Assembly (NCBI GenBank): GCA_021737785.1
Contig: JAIPDI010000040.1
Location: 1-50,537, forward strand
DNA length: 50,537 bases
From: Deltaproteobacteria bacterium
GTDB lineage: Bacteria > Desulfobacterota > DSM-4660 > Desulfatiglandales > Desulfatiglandaceae
Reading direction: 5' to 3'
Of the stretch, positions 25,981 to 35,400 are shown in pieces. A program made the translations under genes and the position numbers. How positions within the stretch are numbered: position 1 is the stretch's first letter; the number at the start of each line of letters is the position of its first letter. Under the pieces are notes generated by a model that saw only the letters and a program-made list of their open reading frames with translations, searched no databases and had not been told where the DNA came from.

Positions 25981-26220
25981 AGCGCGTGGGGGTCTCTTTC
26001 TCCCGCTGTCGGCGGGACAAAAACCTGCAACAGCTCGTGGGAACGGCAGCAGGGCTTTAAACTGCGGTTCGTTACAGCCCCAAGAACAGGCTTTCATATA
26101 ACGGTCGTTCTTGCTGCCTTTCCGTAAAAGGTATTCAAAGCTCTGGGGCGGTCGTCGAGCGTTATGGTCCCATTTTAATGTCCCGCCCTTGGGCGGGAGA
26201 AAGAGACCCCCACGCGCGCT
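25981..26220. repeat. 240-bp nested inverted-repeat element
   Basis: The left arm 25981-26018 and right arm 26180-26220 are reverse complements: both carry GCGTGGGGGTCTCTTTCTCCCGC (shown here as one strand, 23 bases; core identical) and end inward in GGGAC/GTCCC. Inner pairs are nested: GGCAGCA 26045 with TGCTGCC 26112, and AAGAAC 26082 with GTTCTT 26107. The layout fits a MITE-like element or a large structured RNA. Confidence 0.7.
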
Positions 26221-26305
26221 CAAAAATTGCCGGGATTTGCACCCATACCTTTTTGGTTGCGGCCGTTAGGCCGCCTTGGGGGTTGTCTTGTTTTTTGGGA
26301 TGGAT

Positions 26306-26338
26306 ACCCCTGGAGGGCCGAACCGCCCTCCGGGGGGT
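26306..26338. terminator. GC-rich hairpin before the amidase
   Basis: ACCCC.GGAGGGC pairs with GCCCTCCGGGGGGT around a CGAACC loop. It is followed by only a few T residues, so it may be a leader hairpin, not a true terminator. Confidence 0.35.
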
Positions 26339-26424
26339 TCTCGCTTTGTCCCGGTCAGTCTCGGACGGGCCGGGGCAGGGCGGTTTGGTAATAGACGAAC
26401 GCTTTCAGGAAGAAGGATGTCCCC

Positions 26425-27894
26425 ATGAAGCCCATTCACTACATGCCGGCGCATCAACTGGCGGCGCAGATCCATTCCGGGGCGCTCTCGCCGGTGGAGC
26501 TGATAGAAAAGACCCTGGATCGGATCGCGTCTGTGAATCCCTTGATCAATGCCTTTGTGGCCATGCGTGCGGAGGAGGCCCTCAAAGAGGCAAAGGAACA
26601 GGAGGCGCGTATTGCCAGAGGCATGGACCCCGGCCCGCTGGCAGGGATTCCGGTGGGCGTCAAGGACCTGGAAGATGTAGAGGGGATGGTCACCAGCTTT
26701 GGATCGATCCCCTACAAAGACCACGTGGCGGCCCGGGATTCGGTTCAGGTGGCCCGGCTGCGGCGTGCGGGGGCCATCATCGTGGGCAAGACCAATACTC
26801 CGGAATTCGGGTTCACAGGGTTTACAAAAAACCGCCTCCACGGCGTTACCCGAAATCCGTGGAACAGGGAGCGGACCCCCGGCGGGTCCAGCGGGGGGTC
26901 GGCCGCGGCCGTTGCCGCCGGCATGGTCCCAATAGCAACGGGGTCGGATGCGGGCGGTTCCATCCGCATTCCGGCTTGCTATTCAGGGTGCTTTGGGATG
27001 AAACCCACATACGGGTGCATCCCCTTGGGCCCGGTAAAACGTCTCTACACAACCCGAACCTGGACCCTGGGCCCCCTCACCCGGACCGTGGAGGACGCTG
27101 CCCTCTACCTGGATTGCGCAGCAGGCTATCATCCAGCAGATCCCAACTCCCTCCCGCAACCTGCTGTTCGTTACATGGAAACCCTTCAGAGACCTCTTAA
27201 GGATTTGAGAATCTGTTTCAGCCCGGACCTGGGATATGCCCGGGTTCAGAACGAGGTGATGACCCTGGTGGAGAAGGCCGCAGCCGGGTTTGAGACCATG
27301 GGCCATCAGGTGGAGATCTGGAAAGGGTCACTACCCGATGTGAGCGGGGCATGGTCGGATCTCATGAACAGGGAGTTATATGGACAGCTTTATCACGATC
27401 TGGACAGGATCCGGCCTGAGTTAGGACGGACCCTTGTCCAATCCCTGGACAGCGTCAACCACCTTTCTCTTGCCCACCGGCTGAACATTCAAGAAATTCG
27501 TTCAGAGTTGAACCGGGTCCTGTGGAAGGTCTTCGATCAGTTTGATCTCCTCCTGACCCCCACCATGCCCACCGAGGCCTTTGCCGCCAAGGGACCTCCC
27601 CCCGCAGAGATTGACGGTCATCCCATCCCCCTCCTTGGGGCCGTGGCCTTTACCTATCCGTTCAACCTCTCCGGCCATCCTGCAGCCACGGTCCGCGTAG
27701 GCCTGACCGGATCAGGCCTCCCCGCGGGCCTTCAGATCGTCGGCCCCAGACACAAAGACGACCGGGTCCTACAGGCCGCGCATCTCTACGAACAGGCATT
27801 TCCATGGAATGACCGCTGGCCAGACCTTTTGATGGAATCAGGGGATGGCGTATCCCGACCGTTTCAAAAAAAATCGGAGGTTAAGCACCCGTGA
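26425..27894 (+). CDS. Amidase (amidase-signature family)
   Basis: A 489-residue amidase-signature hydrolase. The catalytic Ser-cisSer-Lys set is visible: Lys in GIPVGVKDLED, Ser in TPGGSSGGSAAAVA, and nucleophilic Ser in GSDAGGSIRIPA. GatA is the best known relative, but gatB/gatC are absent and the C-terminus (PLLGAVAFTYPFNLSGHPA) suits stand-alone amidases. It should hydrolyse a small amide to acid and ammonia. The stop overlaps the GTG start of the anion permease by four bases (GTGA), so the two are co-translated and the permease may move the amide or its acid product (inference). Confidence 0.9.
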   Translation: MKPIHYMPAHQLAAQIHSGALSPVELIEKTLDRIASVNPLINAFVAMRAEEALKEAKEQEARIARGMDPGPLAGIPVGVKDLEDVEGMVTSFGSIPYKDHVAARDSVQVARLRRAGAIIVGKTNTPEFGFTGFTKNRLHGVTRNPWNRERTPGGSSGGSAAAVAAGMVPIATGSDAGGSIRIPACYSGCFGMKPTYGCIPLGPVKRLYTTRTWTLGPLTRTVEDAALYLDCAAGYHPADPNSLPQPAVRYMETLQRPLKDLRICFSPDLGYARVQNEVMTLVEKAAAGFETMGHQVEIWKGSLPDVSGAWSDLMNRELYGQLYHDLDRIRPELGRTLVQSLDSVNHLSLAHRLNIQEIRSELNRVLWKVFDQFDLLLTPTMPTEAFAAKGPPPAEIDGHPIPLLGAVAFTYPFNLSGHPAATVRVGLTGSGLPAGLQIVGPRHKDDRVLQAAHLYEQAFPWNDRWPDLLMESGDGVSRPFQKKSEVKHP

Positions 27895-30263
27895 CGTTCG
27901 AGATTGCGCTGGTCCTGTCGATCCTGGGGCTGGCCGTTATCTTGCTGGTGACCGAACAGATGCCCATGGAAGTGACGGCCCTTCTGGTGCTGGGGAGTCT
28001 TGCGGTTACCGGTCTGGTAAACCCGACAGATGCGCTGTCAGGTTTCAGCAACCCCGCTGTGGTTACCATATGGGCCGTCTTTATCTTGAGCGGCGGCTTG
28101 ACCCGGACCGGCGTGGGAAATATCATCGGCAATCGGCTGGTGAAACTGGCGGGGGGAAATGACACGCGCCTGATCATGATCGTCATGGTTGTTACAGGCA
28201 TCCTTTCAGCCTTCATGAACAATGTGGCCGTGGCCGCCCTCATGCTCCCGGTGGTGATGGATATCTGCCGGAGTACCAGACGCTCCCCGTCGGCCATGCT
28301 CCTCCCGCTGGCCTACGGATCCCTGCTGGGAGGCCTGCTTACCCAGATCGGGACCCCGCCCAATATCCTGGTGAGCGCCCTCTTGCGGGAGAACCACCTA
28401 ACGCCGTTCAAGCTCTTTGATTTCACACCTGTAGGTGCTTTCATCTTCGTATTCGGCGTCCTGTTCATGAGTTTCCTGGGCCGGCGGTTACTTCCCGATC
28501 ATGGATTTCTCGAGCAAACCAAAGGCATTATGGAGACCGATCTGAATGCCCAGTATCAGATGGAAGACCACATTTTCCAGGTCAGGGTGCCGCCGACGTC
28601 TCCCCTCATCGGAAAAACCCTTGCCGAAACCAGGATGGGAACGGTCCTGAGCATGGATGTGATGGCCATTACCCGACAGAACCGAAGTGTTCTTGCGCCG
28701 GGAGCGGGAGAACGGCTGCATCCGAACGACATCCTGATTGTCAAGGGAAGAGAGGAAAAACTGGCTGAACTGCGGCAGTGGGAGACGCTCATCCGTCACA
28801 TCCAGACCGTATCCCTGAAAGAACTCTTTTCAAAAGAGGTGGAATTCGCCGAGGTAGAACTGACCCAGACGTCTCCGCTCAGGGGAAAGACCTTGAGCCA
28901 AGCCGACTTCCGAAATCGATTTAGGGCCATGGTGCTGGCCATTGGACGTAAGGACGGCATTCGAAGGGCGAGCCTCCAGGATGATGTCCTCCAGATAGGG
29001 GATCGGCTGCTGGTGCAGGGCAAAAGGGAGGACATTCAATCCATATGCGAGCAAGAAGGATTCGACGCCTGCGAAAGCGTGAATCAGGAGATGCTGAACC
29101 TGCGATACCATTTAAACGAACGTCTCCTCCTCCTGACCGTTCCCGAGGAATCGCCGGTGACCGGAAAGACATTGCGGGAAAGTCGTCTGGCGGAGGTCCT
29201 GGGTATGCGGGTTCTCTGCATCATCCGTGGGGAAGATATCATTCTGACGCCCGAATCTGCGGAAACGCTTTTCCCCGGAGACCAGCTGGTGATCGAGGGG
29301 CATATGCGCGGCATCGATATTCTTCAGGGATTCCGGACTCTTGAGGTGGACGTTATTGCAAGGCCAAGCCTGAAGCGCCTCGTATCAGAGAAGGTCGGTC
29401 TGGTGGAAGCCGTTCTGTCTCCCCAATCCACCCTGGCAGGCCAAACCCTGCGGCATCTCCACTTCAGAGAGAAGTTTGGGCTCAATGTCCTGGCCGTATG
29501 GCGTCGGGGGAAGGCCTCTGTCACCAACCTGCGCGACATGGCCCTGGACTTCGGAGATGCGATCCTGCTGCACGGCCCCAGGGAAAAGCTGGATCTGCTG
29601 GGGCAGGAGCCCGATTTCATCGTACTCACGGAGTCGGCCCAGGCCCCGCCGCGAGTGGGAAAGGCGCGGCTGTCCGTCCTTGTCATGGCGGCAACTTTTT
29701 TTCCTGTCATTGCGGGCTGGATTCCCATCTATATCGCCACGGTGATCGGTGCGGCCCTGATGGTGCTTTCCGGATGCCTCACCATGGAAGAAGCCTACCG
29801 GTCCATAGAGTGGAAAGCAGTGTTTCTCATCGCGGGCATGTTTCCCCTGGGGACGGCCCTGGACCAGTCCGGGGCCGCTCGATTCCTGGCCGAAGGGGTT
29901 GTGGCATCGGTAGGTCCTTTGGGTCCCATGGCGGTCATGTTGGCGCTTCTCCTCCTCACGTTTCTGGCCACCTGTTTTATTCCAACGGCCGCATTGGTGC
30001 TGATCCTGGCGCCTATTATTCTGAATACCAGCCAGCAGATGGCCATCTCACCCTATGGACTGATGATGGGTATGGCCATGGCGGCATCCGCCAGTTTCAT
30101 GACGCCCATATCGCATCCGGCCAATATCCTGGTCATGGGTCCCGGCGGTTATCGGTTCAAGGATTACCTGAAAGTGGGGGGACTTCTCACACTGGTGGTC
30201 TTGGCCATCATCATGGCGGTCGTCCCCCTGTTCTGGCCGTTGACGCCTCTGTCGGATCGGTAA
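27891..30263 (+). CDS. SLC13/DASS anion permease with four RCK_C domains
   Basis: A 790-residue protein. An N-terminal membrane block (~1-200) includes SAFMNNVAVAALMLP and IGTPPNILVSALL, the two-fold DASS motifs. The central soluble part has four TrkA-C/RCK_C repeats (~225-290, ~310-375, ~405-475, ~490-560), each with a SPL.GKTL-type start and a GD.L.V.G end. A second membrane block follows to the C-terminus with PTAALVLILAPI and SHPANILVMGPGG. This architecture is that of SAC1/SLT-like sulfate or carboxylate transporters. The GTG start 27891 has CGGAGG upstream and overlaps the amidase stop. Confidence 0.9.
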   Translation: MTFEIALVLSILGLAVILLVTEQMPMEVTALLVLGSLAVTGLVNPTDALSGFSNPAVVTIWAVFILSGGLTRTGVGNIIGNRLVKLAGGNDTRLIMIVMVVTGILSAFMNNVAVAALMLPVVMDICRSTRRSPSAMLLPLAYGSLLGGLLTQIGTPPNILVSALLRENHLTPFKLFDFTPVGAFIFVFGVLFMSFLGRRLLPDHGFLEQTKGIMETDLNAQYQMEDHIFQVRVPPTSPLIGKTLAETRMGTVLSMDVMAITRQNRSVLAPGAGERLHPNDILIVKGREEKLAELRQWETLIRHIQTVSLKELFSKEVEFAEVELTQTSPLRGKTLSQADFRNRFRAMVLAIGRKDGIRRASLQDDVLQIGDRLLVQGKREDIQSICEQEGFDACESVNQEMLNLRYHLNERLLLLTVPEESPVTGKTLRESRLAEVLGMRVLCIIRGEDIILTPESAETLFPGDQLVIEGHMRGIDILQGFRTLEVDVIARPSLKRLVSEKVGLVEAVLSPQSTLAGQTLRHLHFREKFGLNVLAVWRRGKASVTNLRDMALDFGDAILLHGPREKLDLLGQEPDFIVLTESAQAPPRVGKARLSVLVMAATFFPVIAGWIPIYIATVIGAALMVLSGCLTMEEAYRSIEWKAVFLIAGMFPLGTALDQSGAARFLAEGVVASVGPLGPMAVMLALLLLTFLATCFIPTAALVLILAPIILNTSQQMAISPYGLMMGMAMAASASFMTPISHPANILVMGPGGYRFKDYLKVGGLLTLVVLAIIMAVVPLFWPLTPLSDR

Positions 30264-30363
30264 CCCTGTCGTGGCGTTTGCGACAGAGATGACGGGGGCA
30301 AGCGCAACGCCAAGCGGTTTCGACAAACCAAACCCCTAACAAGGAGAACGGGAAAGGAGGAAG

Positions 30364-30753
30364 ATGGACATGAAACAAGGATGGGTAATGTGGATACTTC
30401 TGGTTGCCTTTCTCATGCCCGGACGGGTCGGGGCGGTAGAAAAGGATGACTTCTTGGTGGACACCACGGGCGACCTGATTGCACTCTGCACCGCGCCTGC
30501 GAGCGATCCGCTCCACAAGGAAGCGACGCATTTCTGCATCGGCTTTTTGGTGGGAGCCTATCACTACCATGTGGTGGCCACCATGGGTCCCGATGGAAAA
30601 CGGCTGGTGTGCCCGCCCGATCCGCCGCCGCCACGGGTCCAGGTCGTAACCCGGTTTGTGGACTGGGTCAAGAATCATCCCGAGTATCTGAATGAAGAAC
30701 CGGTGGATACATGGTTCAGATTTTTGATCGAAACCTATCCATGCAAAAATTAG
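30364..30753 (+). CDS. Rap1a/Tai-family exported protein
   Basis: A 129-residue protein with a signal peptide (ends VGA-VE). The mature part has the Rap1a/Tai pattern: a short TTGDLIALCTA start, HFCIGFLVGAYHYH in a helix, PPPRVQVV, and a C-terminal amphipathic helix ending ETYPC, with conserved Cys pairs for disulfides. Rap1a is a type VI secretion immunity protein, but many members in environmental bacteria lack any effector partner and none is seen here. AAAGGAGG lies three bases before ATG 30364 and nine before ATG 30370; either could be the start. Confidence 0.75.
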   Translation: MDMKQGWVMWILLVAFLMPGRVGAVEKDDFLVDTTGDLIALCTAPASDPLHKEATHFCIGFLVGAYHYHVVATMGPDGKRLVCPPDPPPPRVQVVTRFVDWVKNHPEYLNEEPVDTWFRFLIETYPCKN

Positions 30754-30779
30754 ATCCACGGATCAGAAGGGAGGCGGTC

Positions 30780-31052
30780 ATGACCAAGATCACAATATCA
30801 TTGATTCTGGCCTTATGCCTTGCCCTGGGGGGATGTGCGGGCATGAGCCAGACAGAGCAGCGGACCCTGAGCGGCGGGGCATTGGGCGCTGCCGGAGGGG
30901 CCATTGTAGGGGCCATTGCGGGGAATGCAGGACTTGGGGCGGCCATCGGCGGCGCGGTCGGCCTGGGCAGCGGCTATCTCTACGGCAAGCACAAAGATTC
31001 CGAAAAAGAGGCCTACCAGAAGGGATATGAGGCCGGTCGGCAGGGTCGGTAG
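30780..31052 (+). CDS. Glycine-zipper lipoprotein
   Basis: A 90-residue lipoprotein with lipobox LGGC (Cys19) and a run of Gly/Ala repeats (GGALGAAGGAIVGAIAGNAGLG, broken by AAIGG) forming a glycine zipper, as in SlyB/Pcp-like or Rick_17kDa proteins. The C-terminus is charged and helical. It likely anchors in the outer membrane. GGGAGG upstream of ATG 30780 fixes the start; it lies 26 bases after the Rap1a-like gene and is probably co-transcribed. Confidence 0.85.
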   Translation: MTKITISLILALCLALGGCAGMSQTEQRTLSGGALGAAGGAIVGAIAGNAGLGAAIGGAVGLGSGYLYGKHKDSEKEAYQKGYEAGRQGR

Positions 31053-31104
31053 TCTTCCAAAGACGGCCTGACAGGTATGGGATAAGATTGAAAGGGAAGA
31101 GATC

Positions 31105-31423
31105 CTATTCCTGGACCAGGCCGTCGATCCCGACACCCTTGAGCGATTCCAGTGCATCGGCCACCAGGCGGATGTCCTGTTTTTGGTTCAAGACGCTTCC
31201 ATGCTGCGGTGCAATTATCTCCATATCCAGTTCCTTTATCTTCCGAACGGCATGCCGGAGCGCCTTTTCACAGGGCATCACGCTTCGATGAAACCGGATC
31301 ATGTCCGGGAAAGGGCAATAGGTCTTATGGGCCGGGGTGACCCACGCCCCTGACTCAAGTGTAATCTGGAACAGCGGCCGGGAAATTCTTACAGGAATAG
31401 AAAATACCAGCTTGGACGGTTAT
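31105..31423 (-). pseudogene. 3' remnant of a metallo-beta-lactamase-fold gene
   Basis: About 105 stop-free codons without a start. The translation includes LFQITLESGAW, HKTYCPFPDM, RFHRSVMPCEKALR and EIIAPQHGSVL. The last motif, with its His, is the C-terminal metal-ligand region of MBL-fold flavodiiron/ODP-type proteins. An upstream in-frame stop lies at about 31422, exactly where the deacetylase gene ends, so the N-terminal two thirds are gone. A 65-residue frame from an internal ATG at 31302 might be called as a gene, but it lacks the catalytic domain. Confidence 0.65.
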
Positions 31424-32256
31424 TTGCAATCCTGATCCGGCGCATGGTCCCTGGTTTCGGTCACCATCACCGGCCGGCCGATGAGTTGAGACAGGGGGTA
31501 GACGGTGAAGCCCCGTTCCCTGATGCCCGATAATATCAGTTCGATTTCATTCACCCAGTGCGAAAGGGCGTCATCCGGGGGCATGGTATCGTGGAGGGCG
31601 ATAATGTCATCGGGACGGAGGCGTTTCAGGATTCTTGCAGAGAGATTTCTGATCCGGCGGTTCCCGGCATCAACGGCCCGGCAGCTGAAGTTCACCGTGT
31701 ACATCTCCAATTTTCCAAGGACCTTCCCCAGCCTGGGGTTGGTAATGCCGACTGGCGGCCGGAAGGCCAGGGGCCTGATTCCGAAGTTGTGCAAAATCTC
31801 CTGTGTAGATTGAATCTCTTTCATGAGGGTCTTGGCGCCCTTTAACATGATGAAATTGTCGTGACTGTAGGAATGGTTCCCGATGGAATGCCCCAGTGAC
31901 AGGATGTCCATAATCAGCTCGGGATGATGAAATGCCTTTTCTCCTGTCACAAAAAACGTCCCCGGGACCTGATATTTTTGAAGGAGTCGAAGCAATTCAG
32001 GGGTAGATCGGGGATCGGGGCCGTCATCAAAGGTGAGGGCCACGGCCTTTTCCCCTGATGTCCCTTTGCTCACCACGGGAAGAAAGAAGCTGAAGCGGGG
32101 TAGAAAGGGCGCCGCAACACAGAGGAGGAGATATATCCCCAGAGGCATTGCGGAGAGCCTTGGCTCCACAAAGAAGAGGAGGATGGCTGCCGCGAAGGAG
32201 ACGAATCCCGCCACATGCGCGGGGGAGAGATGGAAATCCGCTGGTTGCAGGTTCAT
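31420..32256 (-). CDS. Membrane-anchored polysaccharide deacetylase (NodB domain)
   Basis: A 278-residue protein. Two hydrophobic helices (~14-60) are followed by a carbohydrate esterase 4 domain: TFDDGPD (Asp77, Asp78), metal ligands His128 and His132 in NHSYSH, FRPPVG, and C-terminal ALHDT. These residues bind the metal and catalyse N- or O-deacetylation of glycans. The active site probably faces the periplasm. It lies downstream of the RND-methyltransferase gene on the same strand, across a 153-base low-complexity gap, so it may modify a glycan or glycolipid handled by that locus (inference). Confidence 0.88.
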   Translation of the reverse strand: MNLQPADFHLSPAHVAGFVSFAAAILLFFVEPRLSAMPLGIYLLLCVAAPFLPRFSFFLPVVSKGTSGEKAVALTFDDGPDPRSTPELLRLLQKYQVPGTFFVTGEKAFHHPELIMDILSLGHSIGNHSYSHDNFIMLKGAKTLMKEIQSTQEILHNFGIRPLAFRPPVGITNPRLGKVLGKLEMYTVNFSCRAVDAGNRRIRNLSARILKRLRPDDIIALHDTMPPDDALSHWVNEIELILSGIRERGFTVYPLSQLIGRPVMVTETRDHAPDQDCK

Positions 32257-32360
32257 TTATTCCCCTGTCCAAAGATACTCGTTGCCCGTTGCGCGTTGCC
32301 GGTTATTCATTGCCGTTGACTCCTTACTGTCTACTGCGTACTGCTTACTCTCGGTCATTG

Positions 32361-32432
32361 CAAGTTCTCTTACCCTCTCACCTTCTTACCCTCTCACCCT
32401 CTCATCCTCTTACCTTCTCACCTTCTCTTCCT
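32361..32432. repeat. Polypyrimidine tandem repeat
   Basis: Degenerate 9-18-base units of the type TCTCACCCTC/TCTTACCTTC repeat for ~70 bases. The unit GAGAAGGTAA on the minus strand provides the last codons and stop of the RND-methyltransferase gene. Confidence 0.7.
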
Positions 32433-35400
32433 CGCGGGCCTTTCCAATGAACCATACGGATTCCTCGTTGGATTGGAGCGGTCTTACGGGTTCGCAGGCG
32501 AATCCCCCATTAACGATCATCTCCTTGATCTTTTCAACAGATCTGAAGTATGCCGGTGTCCTGGATATCCACATCTTTATGGCCTGGACCTTCCACATGA
32601 AGGAGCCGCTTTTCAGCGGCCGAATAACGGCCCTGACCACCAGAATGCCGTCACGGCCAAGTTTACTGCGGATGTTCTCCAGGGTTGCCCGCAAGTCCTC
32701 ATCGTTCAGGAAATGGATCACATCCAGAATAATGGCCGCATCCGCCGGCTCCGGGGGCGTGGGGACATGGGGCGCGTTGCCGCATTGGACTTCCCCCCGT
32801 CCGCCAATGGCAATGGAGGCCACCCTCACCCTCTCGGGATCGGGGTCAATTCCATAGACCTTTGCCCTGGGATACCGTTCAAGAAGCCAGCATGCAGGGA
32901 CCCCGTAGCCGATGCCGATATCGATGATGGTTCCGACCGCACGGGAAGGATCAAAAAAGCGGGGCAGATCTGAAAACATCGGGTCGATCATGAGTTTGAA
33001 ACGCGCAAACAATCTGTAATAGGGTTCCATTTGTCTGTATCGTCCCAGGACGGGATCGGAATTTTTTCCAAGGGTCTCGGGGTTTCCTGCCCCGGCCCGG
33101 AACAGATGGTTCAAGAGGGGCGGCAATATGAGAAACGCGCCGATGAGGGCATAGCTGATTCCGAGAAGGGATGTCACCCCCGCGCTTTTCAGCATCGAAT
33201 GCTCGGCAAACACCAGGGCGGCAAACCCGATGATGGTGGATGCGGATGCCATGAACACCGTCATCCGGATGAGTTGGAAGGAAGGATGAGAGGCATCCCC
33301 GTATCGCTGATACGCCCTGACGATGAAGAGGGAATAATCGATGCCCATGCCCACAACCACGATGGACAGCATAAGCCCCGGTATATCCAGCGGGTGTCCG
33401 ATGAGGTTCAGGGTCCCTAGGGTACTGACCAGGGCAAACAGGATGGGTAAGAGGGATACGAACGTGAGTTTCCAGTCGAGGAAAAAGAGGATGAGAAGAA
33501 GAATGACACTTACCCCTACCACCACCAGCATCTTGGTGAATGTGGAGAAGAGGAGATTTCCCATCCTCACGGAAAAGAGGCCCGGATCAAATATCTTTCC
33601 GAAAGCGCTGTATGCGGTGTAGAATTTCTCACCATTATAGGAGTCGCCGGGCGTGAAACTCGACACCTGGATCCATCCATGGCCGTCGTCTCTCTTTGCG
33701 ATGCCAAGAAGGTCCAGCAGGTTTTCGGGAATATCCGTGGATCCCGGCTGAGACGGGGGACTCAGGAGCATCTCATAGAAAGGCGCGAACGCATCGGCGG
33801 TAAACCCCATGTCGGATGTTACGGAAAACCCCTCTTTCAATTCCGCAATCCTGCCGGGATTCCAGAATCGGGTCCATGCCTCCAGATTTTCTTTGCTGCG
33901 CGCCTTGCCGGGAAAAACCATCGAGGGAACAAACCCGGAGAAAATCACCCGGGTCGCCATATCCGTTTCCACGGCCCGGAGCAGCCTGTCTCCCGTGGTC
34001 TGAATATCTTCGACGCTTTCTCCCTCTGTCAGCAGGAATGTTTTTTGGAATATGTCGGTTCCCCACACCTTTGACACCTCTGTTTCAGCGGCAGCGGTGT
34101 CCTCGGAGACCGTATTCATGGCATTCAGATTTACATTGAATTCCGGCTTTGCAAAAAAAAGCATGCCCCCGGCGAAAAGGAGTGCGGCAATTGCCCCGGG
34201 TTTCCCCAAAGAAAATAACGTCTCCACAACAGGGCGGAGGGGAAGACCCCTGGGTTTTGCAGGGGGCATGGAGGGGAGGATCATCGGAAAAACCGTATGA
34301 ACGAATATGAATGAGAATGCAATGCCGAATGCGGTGAACTGGCCGATCTGTTCAAACAGGGGAAATCCGGAGAGACTCAGGGCCCCGAAAGCGCCGATGG
34401 TGGTCAGGGCGGCCAGCAACCCGACGGCGCGTATCTCTCCTGAGGCCTCTTTGCCGGATGTGGCATGGGGCTGATCCAGAAACAGGAGAAAGGCGATGGC
34501 ATGATCCACGGTGATGGAGATGACCGCTGCGCCGAATCCCAGGACCATGATGGAAATTGAGTTGTGGAGGATGGAGAAGAGAAAAAACGCGGCCACGGTC
34601 CCGGCGATTGCCGGCAGAAAGGCAAACAGACCCAGCAGCGGTCTGGGAAAGCCGAGGATGAGGAGGAGCGAGATGCCCGCCGTTACCAGGAGGATCGCCT
34701 TCCGAACATCTTGTTTCGCGATGATCTCGTTATCCAGGGCCGCCCGGTATGCGCCGACCGGGGTGAAGGTGATGCAGTTCTTTTTTTCAGGGCAGTCTCT
34801 GCGGATCTGAGCTTCTATGGTTTCAAACAGATCCGCCAGTTTTCCTGCAAAGGCGGTATCGGTGCTGGAAACCTTCGGATGGGTGACCAGGAGGAGGTGC
34901 TTTCTGTCAGGGGTCATGATTTTACCCCTGTATATGTCGATCTCCTGCAGCGGCGCAAGATGGGAGAGCCTGGCCAGGACCAGATTTTTCAGCCCCAGAG
35001 GGTCTGTTGAGATGAATTGGGCTTGACCGATTCCTCCCAGGCTGTGCAATTCGGTTTGAATGTCTTTCAGCCGCTTGCGTATGGCGTCCCCTTCCAGCAG
35101 GGGGGTCACCTTGTCGTGGAGGTCCTTTTCCGTGAACAGGACCGGCAGACGGTTCGCGATATGGGTGATCAGTTGGGGCATGAGGCGTTGAAAATTTTCC
35201 GTCCCCACCTCCTCAAAAAGCCCGCTCGCCTTCAGCTTTTGCTCCACCTGTTCGCTGAATTCGACAAGGGTATCCGGGTCTCCTTCGGGATGTCCGATAT
35301 CAATGATGAGCCGGTCCAGTGTAGGATGGTTCCTGAAAACATATCCCGCATCTGAGATCACCGGATCTTTCCTGGGAAGATAACGGGTGATGTCCGTATC

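Larger units (their letters stand above)
25909..26424. other. Intergenic region rich in inverted repeats
   Basis: It holds a hairpin just after the permease, a 240-bp nested inverted-repeat element and a GC-rich hairpin 87 bases before the amidase; each is listed separately. No protein-coding gene is supported. Confidence 0.6.

Noticed and set aside
32033-32857. Long plus-strand frame opposite the deacetylase and methyltransferase domain
   Set aside because: Shadow frame containing the simple-repeat tract; the minus-strand genes have clear motifs.
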